Below, one piece after another: positions 14,214 through 22,857 of a DNA stretch of 51,476 bases; the stretch's first letter is position 1; the number at the start of each line of letters is the position of its first letter. The notes beneath the pieces were generated by a model that had not been told where the DNA came from, did no database searches, and saw only the letters and a program-made list of their open reading frames with translations. The translations under genes and the position numbers were made by a program. This DNA is from Candidatus Mediterraneibacter merdipullorum (GTDB lineage: Bacteria > Bacillota > Clostridia > Lachnospirales > Lachnospiraceae), in the NCBI GenBank assembly GCA_019117125.1, contig DXAL01000044.1, positions 1 to 51,476 of the forward strand, given 5' to 3'.

Positions 14214-16337
14214 ATGGAAAACATGTACATGAACCGGGAACTGTCCTGGCTGAAATTTAACGAGCGAGTCCTGGAAGAGGCGGAAAATCCGCAGGTGCCG
14301 CTCTGCGAGCGGATGAATTTCGTCTCCATCTATCAGAGTAATCTGGACGAATTCTTCAGAGTCCGGGTCGGCTCTCTCCAGGACCAGATGCTGCTCAACA
14401 AAAAAATCAGGGACAGCAAGACGAACATGACGTCCGAAGAGCAGATACGGGCGATATTAAAAGGGGTGAAGAAGCTCAACAAGCGCAAGGACGCCGCCTA
14501 TAAGGACCTGATGGAGAAAGTGGCGGGATACGGCATCACGCTGGTGGATTTTACGACAGCGAAGCCGGACGAGAAGAAATATCTCGAGCAGTACTTCAAC
14601 CAGGAAATCGTGCCTTTGAGCTCCCCGACCGTAGTCGGTAAGAGACAGCCGTTCCCGTTCCTCCGCAACCAGGAAATTTACGCGGTAGTCGTGCTTGAGA
14701 CAAGGAGCGGCAAAGAGCGCATCGGCATCATTCCCTGCACGAACAACATGATAGAGAGGCTCATAGAGCTTCCGGGCGGAAAGGGAAGATACATCCTCTC
14801 GGAAAATATCGTGCTCCACTATATCGGCAAAGTATTTAAAGGCTATAAAGTCATTGGGAAATCCCTCATCCGGGTGATAAGGAACGCGGATATCGATGCG
14901 GATGCGCTGTATGATGAGGACCTGGATTACCGGGAATTTATGGCGGACCTGATGAAAGAACGAAAGAAGCTTTCTCCCGTGCGCCTCGATATGTCCCGCG
15001 AGATAGACGGGGCGGTGGTGGAGAGTCTCTGCCGCTATCTGGACGTATCGCCGGAGCGTGTGTTCCGCAGTGAAGCGCCCCTGGACCTGTCTTTCGTGTT
15101 CCAGCTGGAAGATCTGCTCAGGATGAACCCCGAGCTGTATTATGAGAAACGGGTTCCGCAGAAATCTGCGTCCTTCCGGGACGGGGAGAGCGTGCTCCGG
15201 CAGATTGAAGAAGGGGACAAACTCCTTTCCTATCCGTACGAGTCCATCCGTCCGTTCCTGAACATGCTCTATGAAGCGGCGGAGGATGACAGCGTGATAT
15301 CCATCAAGATGACGCTGTACCGTCTGGCAAAACAGAGCAAGATTGTTGAAGCGCTCTGCGAGGCGGCGGAGAACGGGAAGGAAGTCGTGGTGCTCGTGGA
15401 GCTGCGCGCCCGCTTCGATGAGGAGAACAATATCCGCTGGTCCCGCATGCTGGAAAAGGCGGGCTGTCAGATTATCTACGGGCTGGAAGGGTTCAAGGTT
15501 CATTCCAAACTCTGCCTGATTACGAAAAAAGGTCCGGACGGCATCGAGTATATCACGCAGATAGGGACCGGAAATTATAATGAAAAGACGGCAAGATTGT
15601 ATACGGACCTGTCGCTTATGACGACGGATATGCAGATCGGAATAGACGCCGCCAGGGTATTCCAGGCGCTGACGAAAGGCGAAGCGGTGGAAGAGTCGGA
15701 ACATCTCCTTGTGGCACCGAAATGTCTCCAGAACCGCATCCTCCACATGATAGACGAGGAAATCGAACACCGGAAGAACGGGGAGGACGCCTACATCGGG
15801 CTGAAGCTCAACTCCCTGACGGACAAGAAGATTATCGACAAGCTGGCGGAAGCGTCCCAGGCAGGCGTGCACATCGACATGATTATCCGTGGCATCAGCT
15901 GTCTTGTCCCGGGCGTGAAAGGAAAGACGGACAACATCCGCATCATCAGCATTGTCGGGAGATTCCTGGAACATTCCCGGATTTACATCTTCGGATGCGG
16001 CGAGCGGAGAAAATATTATATTTCCTCTGCGGACTTTATGACAAGGAACACGGTGAAGCGGGTGGAAGTGGCTGCTCCGGTCTATGACCCGGCGATAAAA
16101 GCGCGCATCCAGGGAATCTTTGACCTGATGCTGAGCGACAACCAGAAAGCCCGGCAGGAGGATGCGGAGGGCGTATACACCCTTGTGAAATGCGAGGGGA
16201 CGCCGGTCAATTCCCAGGAAGCGCTCTATCAGCAGGCGTATGACAGCGCAGCACGGAGAAATGCGGATGCCGCAGATACAGCGGCTGGCGCAGGCAAAGT
16301 GGCAGACGTAGATACAGCGGCTGGCGCGGAAGGATAA
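14214..16337 (+). CDS. ppk1: Polyphosphate kinase 1
   Basis: A 707-residue enzyme that reversibly makes inorganic polyphosphate from ATP. The N-terminus MNRELSWLKFNERVLEEA and YQSNLDEFFRVRVGSL is diagnostic. The two catalytic histidines are His430 in FKVHSKLCLI and His587 in EHSRIYIFGCG, matching E. coli H435 and H592. The core ends around residue 660. The rest is a low-complexity Ala/Asp/Gly tail containing a short repeat (DTAAGA twice). CGGAGGAAAG precedes the ATG. It follows the PIN-PhoH and HD genes on the same strand, with a hairpin downstream at 16390. Confidence 0.96.
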   Translation: MENMYMNRELSWLKFNERVLEEAENPQVPLCERMNFVSIYQSNLDEFFRVRVGSLQDQMLLNKKIRDSKTNMTSEEQIRAILKGVKKLNKRKDAAYKDLMEKVAGYGITLVDFTTAKPDEKKYLEQYFNQEIVPLSSPTVVGKRQPFPFLRNQEIYAVVVLETRSGKERIGIIPCTNNMIERLIELPGGKGRYILSENIVLHYIGKVFKGYKVIGKSLIRVIRNADIDADALYDEDLDYREFMADLMKERKKLSPVRLDMSREIDGAVVESLCRYLDVSPERVFRSEAPLDLSFVFQLEDLLRMNPELYYEKRVPQKSASFRDGESVLRQIEEGDKLLSYPYESIRPFLNMLYEAAEDDSVISIKMTLYRLAKQSKIVEALCEAAENGKEVVVLVELRARFDEENNIRWSRMLEKAGCQIIYGLEGFKVHSKLCLITKKGPDGIEYITQIGTGNYNEKTARLYTDLSLMTTDMQIGIDAARVFQALTKGEAVEESEHLLVAPKCLQNRILHMIDEEIEHRKNGEDAYIGLKLNSLTDKKIIDKLAEASQAGVHIDMIIRGISCLVPGVKGKTDNIRIISIVGRFLEHSRIYIFGCGERRKYYISSADFMTRNTVKRVEVAAPVYDPAIKARIQGIFDLMLSDNQKARQEDAEGVYTLVKCEGTPVNSQEALYQQAYDSAARRNADAADTAAGAGKVADVDTAAGAEG
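16274..16327 (+). repeat. 18-base direct repeat in the ppk1 tail
   Basis: AGATACAGCGGCTGGCGC occurs at 16274-16291 and 16310-16327, exactly 36 bases (12 codons) apart. It encodes the repeated DTAAGA segment at the C-terminus of PPK1. Confidence 0.8.
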
Positions 16338-16389
16338 CAGTGCAGATGACGGTATATATGAGGCAAAAAGGCTGAGACAGGATACAGAT

Positions 16390-16413
16390 GCGGCAGGGAT
16401 TTTTCCCTGCCGC
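16390..16413 (+). terminator. Hairpin after ppk1
   Basis: GCGGCAGGG, a 6-base loop ATTTTT, and CCCTGCCGC form a perfect 9-pair stem. A short T run (ATTTT) follows 5 bases later. It lies between ppk1 and the CorA gene and overlaps the longest ORF start of corA, which argues for the later ATG at 16445. Confidence 0.6.
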
Positions 16414-16444
16414 GCAGATTTTAAAAAGGATGGCAGGTGGAAAG

Positions 16445-17356
16445 ATGATTTACAGATTTGGCGGACAGCTCACACCGGTGACAATGGAAGAATGGGAGGC
16501 GGACCGGATGCCGGCGCTGTTTGTGACGGATTCCAGGCATGCGGAAGAGACGCTCTCAAAGGCAGGGATACTTTACGAAAATGAGATACAGGTGGCAAAG
16601 ATTGGATTCTGCCGCCTGGAAAACCAGCAGGACTGCGTGGTGGGAACGCTCTGCATCCCGAAACTCTTGGATGTACTCGGGAGCAGATACCGGATGTATT
16701 TTTTTGTCAACCGCAGCAATGTGGTCATCGTGGACGACGAGGATTTCTCCGAGCGGCTGATACGGCGCATCCAGCAGAAAAAGGCTCATCAGGGGGAGAC
16801 GAAAGAACGGTTCCTCTACAATTATATTTCTGAATTTATCAGCAGGGATTTGGAAATGCTGGTGGCATACGAGAGAAGGCTCCTGCGGATGGAGGAGGAC
16901 GTCAGCCAGGAGCATATCGCCGGATTTCAGTCCCGGCTGATGCCGATACGGAGGGAGCTTCTGAATCTCCGGAGCTACTACGACGAGATCATGGATTTGA
17001 CAAAAGAACTGGAGGAAAATGAAAACGGATTTTTCCTGAAGAAGCATCTGAAATATTTCGGGACGCTGACAGACCGTGCGGACCGCCTCATGAGCAGGAC
17101 CGGACATCTGCTCGAGTACGCACAGCAGGTAAAGGAAGCCTATCAGGCACAGATTGATGCGCGGCAGAACAGCAACATGCAGTTCCTGACGGTGATATCC
17201 ACCATCTTTTTCCCGCTGACGCTGATTACCGGCTGGTACGGGATGAACTTCCGCGACATGCCCGGGCTGGACGACGGATACCCCTTTGTGGTGGCGCTCA
17301 GCGTCATCGTCATCGCGGGATGTATCTTCATCTTTAAAAAGAAGCACATCCTGTGA
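16445..17356 (+). CDS. CorA-family divalent cation transporter
   Basis: A 303-residue protein with a long cytoplasmic helical domain and two C-terminal membrane helices (FLTVISTIFFPLTLITGWYG and VVALSVIVIAGCIFIF). The signature GMN is present in YGMNFRDMPG. It ends in lysine-rich KKKHIL. In this family a pentamer carries Mg2+ or Co2+ inward. The start at ATG 16445 is preceded by AAAAAGGA and AGGTGG. It follows polyphosphate kinase, and polyphosphate is a strong Mg2+ chelator, so a link is possible but unproven. Confidence 0.9.
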   Translation: MIYRFGGQLTPVTMEEWEADRMPALFVTDSRHAEETLSKAGILYENEIQVAKIGFCRLENQQDCVVGTLCIPKLLDVLGSRYRMYFFVNRSNVVIVDDEDFSERLIRRIQQKKAHQGETKERFLYNYISEFISRDLEMLVAYERRLLRMEEDVSQEHIAGFQSRLMPIRRELLNLRSYYDEIMDLTKELEENENGFFLKKHLKYFGTLTDRADRLMSRTGHLLEYAQQVKEAYQAQIDARQNSNMQFLTVISTIFFPLTLITGWYGMNFRDMPGLDDGYPFVVALSVIVIAGCIFIFKKKHIL

Positions 17357-17393
17357 GGCTCATGGGGTGTTCATCCTGTGTGGCTTATAGGGC

Positions 17394-17774
17394 TCAGGTC
17401 GGCATTTTCAGCACCCGGCGGGCAATCTTCCGGTCATCATCGTCGGCATCCCGGTAATGGCAGATGACGTCGATTTCCTCCTGTGAGAGATAAATGGTAT
17501 CGGTGCTGTCAATCTTTTTGCCGATAAAATACGGAGCAGACGTCTCGCTGACGATGCCGGCGCCGGTGCAGTTCTGTGTGACGAGCTGCTCCAGGGTGAT
17601 ATGATAGATATCCGCGATGCGGATGAGAAGGTCCAGGTCGGGAACGCGTTTTCCCATCTCATAGTTGGAGTATGCCTGCCGTGAGATATTCAATTTTCCG
17701 CTGAGCTGTGCCTGTGTATAATGATGCTCCTCCCGGAGTCTGCGCAGGTTTGCTGTGAGCTGGATATTGGACAC
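17394..17774 (-). CDS. XRE-family helix-turn-helix regulator
   Basis: A 126-residue protein with an N-terminal HTH_3 domain (ANLRRLREEHHYTQAQLSGKL, then NISRQAYSNYEMGKRVPDLD). The C-terminal 60 residues contain YLSQEEIDVICHYRDADDDD, resembling the tail of clostridial regulators whose partner is unknown. The start is GTG at 17774 with GGAGGTG upstream. It is convergent with corA and lies in the same direction as the CYTH gene, 120 bases downstream of it. Target unknown. Confidence 0.85.
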   Translation of the reverse strand: MSNIQLTANLRRLREEHHYTQAQLSGKLNISRQAYSNYEMGKRVPDLDLLIRIADIYHITLEQLVTQNCTGAGIVSETSAPYFIGKKIDSTDTIYLSQEEIDVICHYRDADDDDRKIARRVLKMPT

Positions 17775-17894
17775 GGAAACACCTCCATTTACAAGAATCT
17801 TCTATAATCGTTCCCATTATATCAAGTTTTCCTGCAAAGAAGGCGGAGCGCAACAGAACGGGTAATCTGCGCGATATGTAAACAAACTGTTGCC

Positions 17895-18344
17895 TTACAG
17901 TCTGCTCAGTGTGCTGTTGTGATAGCGGGATGAACAGGTGACTTCCTCTCCCAGCCATGCGGGCGGCTGATAGTTCCGGGCAGTATCCTCATCCGGAAAT
18001 TCAATCTCCGCAAGACAGAGTGGAGCGAGGTCGCCCCGGAAGATATCCAGTTCCAGCTCCAGCCCGTCGTCCAGAGGGATGACATACCGGTCTTTTGTGA
18101 TGATGCGTCCGTCTGCTTTTGCCAGCAGATGCTCATATCCTTCCCGGGAGAGCGGGAGATTATACTCCTCGCGGACCATGAGCCCTTTTGATTTATAAGT
18201 GAGCCAGAAGCTGTCATTGTCCCTGCGGACGCGCACGACAGGTTCTGTGCACAGATAGCCCTGCTCGATGCGGCGGCAGGGGAAATCCTCCGGAGAAAAC
18301 GGGAGGTCTTTCAGACGGATAAGAAACTTTCGCTCGATTTCCAT
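17895..18344 (-). CDS. CYTH-domain (triphosphate tunnel) protein
   Basis: A 149-residue protein that opens with the diagnostic ExExK motif (MEIERKFLI). It continues with basic and acidic tunnel residues: VVRVRRDNDSFWLTYKSKG, then ITKDRY, ELELDIF and AEIEFPDED. This family hydrolyses or cyclises triphosphates, including inorganic tripolyphosphate, ThTP and ATP. AAAGGAGGAAC precedes the ATG. Location 1.5 kb from polyphosphate kinase makes a tripolyphosphatase role attractive; class IV adenylate cyclase is the alternative. Confidence 0.85.
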   Translation of the reverse strand: MEIERKFLIRLKDLPFSPEDFPCRRIEQGYLCTEPVVRVRRDNDSFWLTYKSKGLMVREEYNLPLSREGYEHLLAKADGRIITKDRYVIPLDDGLELELDIFRGDLAPLCLAEIEFPDEDTARNYQPPAWLGEEVTCSSRYHNSTLSRL

Positions 18345-18468
18345 AGGTGTGTTCCTCCTTTTTCGATGGATGGGGCGCGCGGTCTGTCCCGTGCCCGTAT
18401 GATTACTGCGTAACCATTATAAAGGATTTTTGCGCCCTGCGCCAGTGACAAACCCTGCGCCGGCGACA

Positions 18469-18497
18469 TTGCATTTGCCTGCGGGGTCTGCTACACT
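18469..18497 (+). promoter_or_regulatory. Promoter of the DJ-1 family gene
   Basis: TTGCAT (18469-18474) and TACACT (18492-18497) are 17 bases apart. A TG dinucleotide precedes the -10 by one base. Confidence 0.6.
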
Positions 18498-18543
18498 GTA
18501 CACAGAATGTTTTTCACCGGAATATGACAGGAGGTTGCAGAAA

Positions 18544-19095
18544 ATGAAGAAAGTATATGTGTTCCTTGCAGACGGATTTGAAGAGATAGAAGGTCTCACC
18601 GTAGTGGATATTCTGCGGCGCGCCGGCGTGGAGACCGTCACAGTATCCGTGATGGGAAGGAAGGATGTGATGGGTTCCCATGCCATCCCGGTCCGCGCAG
18701 ATATGGTGTTTGAGGAAGCGGATATGTCCGATGCGGATATGCTGGTGCTCCCGGGCGGGATGCCGGGCACCATCCATCTGAAAGAACATGAGGGACTGAG
18801 GAAGCTTCTTGGGGATGCCCACAGCCGGGGCGTCCACCTTGCCGCAATCTGCGCGGCGCCGACGGTCCTGGGGGACCTGGGATTCCTGCGGGAGAAAAAG
18901 GCGTGCTGTTATCCGTCTTTTGAGGAACAGCTTGACTGTGCACAGGTCTGCAGAGTGCCGGTTGTAACAGACGGGGATGTCACCACCGGACGCGGGATGG
19001 GCGCGGCGATACCGTTTGCCCTGGAACTGACGGGAATCCTCTGCGGGGAAGAGAAAGCAGGGGAAGTGAAGGCGGGCATCGTGTACGAAGGGTGA
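18544..19095 (+). CDS. DJ-1/PfpI-family protein
   Basis: A 183-residue protein with the class I glutamine amidotransferase-like fold. The reactive cysteine is Cys103 in AAICAAPTVLG, and the partner Glu is in GFEEIEG near residue 14. VLPGGMPG and TGRGMGAAIPFALEL are also typical. Family members act as deglycases, chaperones or oxidative-stress proteins (YajL/ThiJ-like). AGGAGG lies 8 bases before the ATG; the longer ORF start at 18430 has no ribosome site and overlaps the promoter. It is a single gene with its own promoter. Confidence 0.9.
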   Translation: MKKVYVFLADGFEEIEGLTVVDILRRAGVETVTVSVMGRKDVMGSHAIPVRADMVFEEADMSDADMLVLPGGMPGTIHLKEHEGLRKLLGDAHSRGVHLAAICAAPTVLGDLGFLREKKACCYPSFEEQLDCAQVCRVPVVTDGDVTTGRGMGAAIPFALELTGILCGEEKAGEVKAGIVYEG

Positions 19096-19098
19096 TGG

Positions 19099-19220
19099 CG
19101 CGTCTTTGCTCGTTTGTGGGCGCTCCGGCGGGGACGTCCAGTTCAGCCCGCGCCATTCGCAAAGCCGCACTGCGTGCTTACTGCGGCATACGCCGCGTCT
19201 TTGCTCATTTATGGGCGCTC
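19099..19220 (+). repeat. Direct repeat pair in a 330-base spacer
   Basis: CGCGTCTTTGCTCGTTTGTG-GGCGCTC (19099-19125) recurs at 19194-19220 with 25 of 27 bases identical. The spacer between the DJ-1 gene and tig is GC-rich up to about 19290, contains further short GCATG/CATGC palindromes, and encodes no convincing protein. It looks like a dispersed intergenic repeat element. The promoter of tig follows it. Confidence 0.6.
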
Positions 19221-19308
19221 ACTCCATGCACGCGCCCGTTCGCGCAGACATGCGAGCATGCCTGCCGCTTACGTGCAGGTGCATGGGCTGAACTTGTGAA
19301 AAAAAGTC

Positions 19309-19337
19309 TGGAAATATGGGGTTTTATGTGCTATACT
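19309..19337 (+). promoter_or_regulatory. Promoter of tig
   Basis: TGGAAA (19309-19314), a 17-base spacer ending in TGC, and TATACT (19332-19337) give an extended -10 promoter about 90 bases before the start codon. Confidence 0.55.
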
Positions 19338-19425
19338 ATTTTAATGACTGCAAAGATATGTCCGGATGTGTGTTTCGACGGTGGAAGCGGACAAGTTTTA
19401 CTTTGCGCATTCAAGGAGGAAGAAA

Positions 19426-20715
19426 ATGAGTTTACAGGTAGAAAAATTAGAGCATAATATGGCAAAGCTGACGATTGAAGTGCCGGCAGAAGAGGTGGAG
19501 AAAGCGCTTCATGCTGCATATTTAAAGGAACGCAGCAGAATCAGCCTCCCGGGATTCCGTAAAGGCAAAGTGCCGCGCCAGATGATTGAGAAGATGTACG
19601 GACCGGAAGTGTTCTATGATGAAGCGGCGAATCATATGATATCAGAGGCATATGGAAAAGCCTATGACGAGTGTGAGCTGGACATCGTATCCCAGCCGAA
19701 AGTCGAGGTTGTCCAGATTGAAAAGGGCAAGCCGTTCATCTTCACAGCGGAAGTTGCAGTGAAGCCGGAAGTAACACTCGGTGAATATAAAGGTCTGAAA
19801 GTGGATAAAGTCTCTACGAGAGTGACGCAGAAGGAAGTAGACGAGGAAATCGACAAAGAGCGCGAGCGCAATGCAAGGACGGTCGAGGTCACAGACAGAG
19901 CGGTCCAGGACAAAGACCAGGTTACACTTGATTTTGAAGGATTCGTAGACGGAGAGGCATTCGAGGGCGGCAAGGGAGAGAAATACCCGCTGACCATCGG
20001 TTCCGGAGCGTTTATCCCGGGATTTGAGGAGCAGCTCATCGGAGCTGAGATTGGCAAAGAAGTGGAAGTCAATGTGACATTCCCGGAGGACTACCAGGCG
20101 AAAGAACTGGCAGGCAAAGATGCGGTCTTCAAATGCACAGTTCACGAGATTAAAGTGAAAGAACTTCCGGAGCTCGACGATGAATTCGTATCCGATGTCT
20201 CTGACAAGAGCGAGACAGTCGACGACTACAGGGCAGAGGTGAAAGCGCGCATCAAAGAGCGCAAGGAGAACGAAGGAAAGCAGAAGAGAGAAGACCAGTC
20301 TGTAGAGCAGGCTGTGGCAAATGCGCAGATGGATATCCCGGAACCCATGATAGACCTGCAGGCAAGACAGATGGCGGACGACATGGCGCGCCGCATCATG
20401 CAGCAGGGACTGAGCATGGAACAGTACTATCAGTTCACAGGCCTCACGGAAGAGAAGATGATGGAAGAGTTCAAGCCCCAGGCTGAGAAGCGCATCCGCA
20501 CGAGGCTCGTCCTCGAGGCTGTCGTAGCTGCCGAGAATATCGAGGTATCTGACGAGCGCCTGGATGAAGAGCTCCAGAAGATGGCGGATTCCTATCAGAT
20601 GGAACTTGACAAGCTCAAGGAATTCATGGGTGAGAACGAGAAGAAACAGATGAAAGAGGACATTGCAGTCCAGGAAGCAGTGACGCTTATTGCAGACGCG
20701 GCAGTAGAGGGCTGA
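19426..20715 (+). CDS. tig: Trigger factor
   Basis: A 429-residue ribosome-associated chaperone and peptidyl-prolyl isomerase. The N-terminal ribosome-binding domain has the conserved [19 protein letters not shown]. The FKBP-type domain runs from about residue 150 to 240 ([26 protein letters not shown]). The C-terminal helical arm is rich in Glu, Met and Lys. The ATG at 19426 follows AAGGAGGA by 5 bases; the longer reading frame upstream is rejected. It heads the tig-clpP-clpX-lon-engB series, the usual order in Firmicutes. Confidence 0.97.
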   Translation: MSLQVEKLEHNMAKLTIEVPAEEVEKALHAAYLKERSRISLPGFRKGKVPRQMIEKMYGPEVFYDEAANHMISEAYGKAYDECELDIVSQPKVEVVQIEKGKPFIFTAEVAVKPEVTLGEYKGLKVDKVSTRVTQKEVDEEIDKERERNARTVEVTDRAVQDKDQVTLDFEGFVDGEAFEGGKGEKYPLTIGSGAFIPGFEEQLIGAEIGKEVEVNVTFPEDYQAKELAGKDAVFKCTVHEIKVKELPELDDEFVSDVSDKSETVDDYRAEVKARIKERKENEGKQKREDQSVEQAVANAQMDIPEPMIDLQARQMADDMARRIMQQGLSMEQYYQFTGLTEEKMMEEFKPQAEKRIRTRLVLEAVVAAENIEVSDERLDEELQKMADSYQMELDKLKEFMGENEKKQMKEDIAVQEAVTLIADAAVEG

Positions 20716-20830
20716 GCATGATGTCAGGGAAAGGTGTGCCGCAGGGCGCACCTTTTGCACCTTTTATCTCCATACAGGACGCATGCATGGCATGAGTGCA
20801 TGCACAAAAACAGAAAGGAAGACACAGACT

Positions 20831-21412
20831 ATGAGTTTAGTACCTTATGTCATCGAACAGACAAGCCGCGGCGAGCGTTCCTATGACATTTATTCAAGAC
20901 TGTTAAAAGAGAGGATTATCTTCCTCGGAGAGGAAGTCAACGATGTGTCCGCCAGTGTCGTGGTGGCGCAGCTCCTTTTCCTTGAGGCGGACGACCCGGA
21001 GAAGGATATCCAGCTCTACATCAACAGCCCCGGCGGTTCCGTTACGGCAGGGCTTGCCATCTACGATACGATGCAGTATATCAAATGCGACGTATCCACG
21101 GTGTGCATCGGCATGGCGGCGAGCATGGGCGCATTCCTGCTCTCCGGCGGAAAGAAGGGCAAGAGATTCGCTCTGCCAAATGCGGAAATCATGATTCATC
21201 AGCCTTCCGGCGGAGCCCAGGGACAGGCGACAGAGATTCAGATTGCGGCGGAGCATATCCTCCGTACCAAGCAGAAATTAAATGAAATCCTGGCTGCAAA
21301 CACAGGACAGTCCCTGGAGACGATTAAAGCGGATACCGAAAGAGACAACTTCATGTCCGCGGACGAGGCGAAGGCTTACGGGCTGATCGACGAAGTCATC
21401 ATAAACCATTAA
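20831..21412 (+). CDS. clpP: ATP-dependent Clp protease proteolytic subunit
   Basis: A 193-residue serine protease subunit. The catalytic triad is Ser98 (GMAASMGAF), His123 ([10 protein letters not shown]) and Asp172 (ERDNFMSA). The first residues [20 protein letters not shown] are typical. It forms the tetradecameric barrel that ClpX feeds. I chose the ATG at 20831; the upstream reading frame lacks a ribosome site. It lies 115 bases after tig and 21 bases before clpX. Confidence 0.97.
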   Translation: MSLVPYVIEQTSRGERSYDIYSRLLKERIIFLGEEVNDVSASVVVAQLLFLEADDPEKDIQLYINSPGGSVTAGLAIYDTMQYIKCDVSTVCIGMAASMGAFLLSGGKKGKRFALPNAEIMIHQPSGGAQGQATEIQIAAEHILRTKQKLNEILAANTGQSLETIKADTERDNFMSADEAKAYGLIDEVIINH

Positions 21413-21433
21413 CGGCGCATGAGGTGAATAGAA

Positions 21434-22708
21434 ATGGCAGGAAAAATGACAGATGATATCGTGAGATGTTCTTTCTGCAATAAGACGCAGGCTCAGGTGC
21501 GAAAGATGATAGCCGGACCGAACGGCACCTATATCTGCGACGAGTGCATCGGCATCTGCTCGGAGATAATCGAGGAAGAGCTTGACTATGGCGATGAAAG
21601 GGGACCCTTTGACGACATCAACCTGCTCACGCCCGAGGAGATGAAAGAGTTCCTCGACGATTATGTGATTGGGCAGGATGAGGCGAAGAAAGTCCTTTCC
21701 GTAGCCGTATACAACCATTACAAACGCATTATGGCGGAGCAGGACCTGGGGGTGGAACTCCAGAAGAGCAATATTCTGATGCTTGGTCCCACCGGCTGCG
21801 GCAAGACGCTCCTTGCGCAGACCCTTGCAAAGATACTGAACGTGCCTTTCGCCATCGCGGACGCCACGGCGCTGACCGAGGCGGGCTATGTGGGCGAGGA
21901 TGTGGAGAATATCCTCCTGAAAGTGATACAGGCGGCGGACGGGGATATCGAACGCGCGGAGCACGGCATCATCTATATCGATGAGATTGACAAGATAACG
22001 AGAAAATCGGAGAATCCGTCCATTACCCGCGATGTCTCGGGCGAGGGCGTCCAGCAGGCGCTCCTGAAGATTATCGAGGGGACAGTGGCGTCGGTGCCGC
22101 CCCAGGGAGGCAGGAAGCATCCGCACCAGGAACTGATACAGATTGACACGACCAACATCCTGTTCATCTGCGGAGGAGCTTTCGAGGGCATCGACAAGAT
22201 TATCGAGACCCGGCTTGACCGCAAATCCATCGGCTTCAATGCAGAGATTGCGACAAAGCATGAGTATGACATGGATGTGCTCCTTCACGAAGTCCTGCCC
22301 CAGGACCTTGTGAAATACGGTCTCATCCCGGAACTTGTGGGAAGACTCCCGGTCACGGTGTCTCTGGACCTGCTCGACAGGGAAGCGCTGATACGCATCC
22401 TGACAGAGCCCAAGAGCGCCATTGTCAAACAGTACCAGAAGCTGCTGGAGCTGGACGGCGTGAAGCTGGAATTTGACAGAGACGCCCTGACAGCCATTGC
22501 AGAGACAACGCTGAAGCGGAAGACCGGTGCGCGCGGACTCCGCGCCATCATGGAGAATATCATGATGGATACCATGTTCCGCGTCCCGTCCGACAAGACG
22601 ATAAAGGAATGCCGCATCACGGAAGATGCGGTGCTCGGGAAAGGAGAGCCCATGTATCTGCGCGACGGCGCGGACAGAAGGTCCTTCCTGACATCCGAAA
22701 GCGCATAA
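21434..22708 (+). CDS. clpX: ATP-dependent Clp protease ATP-binding subunit ClpX
   Basis: A 424-residue AAA+ unfoldase. The N-terminal zinc-binding domain has Cys12, Cys15, Cys35 and Cys38. Walker A is GPTGCGKT, Walker B is [10 protein letters not shown], and the ClpP-docking loop IGF is in [10 protein letters not shown]. The pore loop GYVGEDVE is present. It is directly downstream of clpP, so the two partners are coexpressed. A GC-rich hairpin follows the gene. Confidence 0.97.
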   Translation: MAGKMTDDIVRCSFCNKTQAQVRKMIAGPNGTYICDECIGICSEIIEEELDYGDERGPFDDINLLTPEEMKEFLDDYVIGQDEAKKVLSVAVYNHYKRIMAEQDLGVELQKSNILMLGPTGCGKTLLAQTLAKILNVPFAIADATALTEAGYVGEDVENILLKVIQAADGDIERAEHGIIYIDEIDKITRKSENPSITRDVSGEGVQQALLKIIEGTVASVPPQGGRKHPHQELIQIDTTNILFICGGAFEGIDKIIETRLDRKSIGFNAEIATKHEYDMDVLLHEVLPQDLVKYGLIPELVGRLPVTVSLDLLDREALIRILTEPKSAIVKQYQKLLELDGVKLEFDRDALTAIAETTLKRKTGARGLRAIMENIMMDTMFRVPSDKTIKECRITEDAVLGKGEPMYLRDGADRRSFLTSESA

Positions 22709-22763
22709 CGGCAGCCTGCGCGGACTGCCGCGTCATACACGACAGGTGCGGCGGGATACAGCC

Positions 22764-22807
22764 GCGGGCGGACGCAGTGGGTCACACCCCATGTGCGCCC
22801 GCCTTTT
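22764..22807 (+). terminator. Probable terminator after clpX
   Basis: GCGGGCGGACGCAGTGGG pairs imperfectly with CCCCATGTGCGCCCGCC around a short loop, and TTTT follows. It would partly separate clpPX from lon. Confidence 0.5.
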
Positions 22808-22857
22808 GTGATTGTCTTACAAAGTGCCGGAAATACAGACGACAGGAGGATATGTAA

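Noticed and set aside
14457-15974. Long minus-strand ORF of 505 codons
   Set aside because: It is an antisense shadow of ppk1, caused by GC-rich codon structure. It has no ribosome site or recognisable domain.
19092-19457. Plus-strand ORFs in the tig upstream region
   Set aside because: They arise from the repeat region and run over the tig promoter and start.
19096-22857. CtsR or CIRCE heat-shock operators before tig, clpP, clpX or lon
   Set aside because: I looked for GGTCAAA tandem sites and the CIRCE inverted repeat and saw none.
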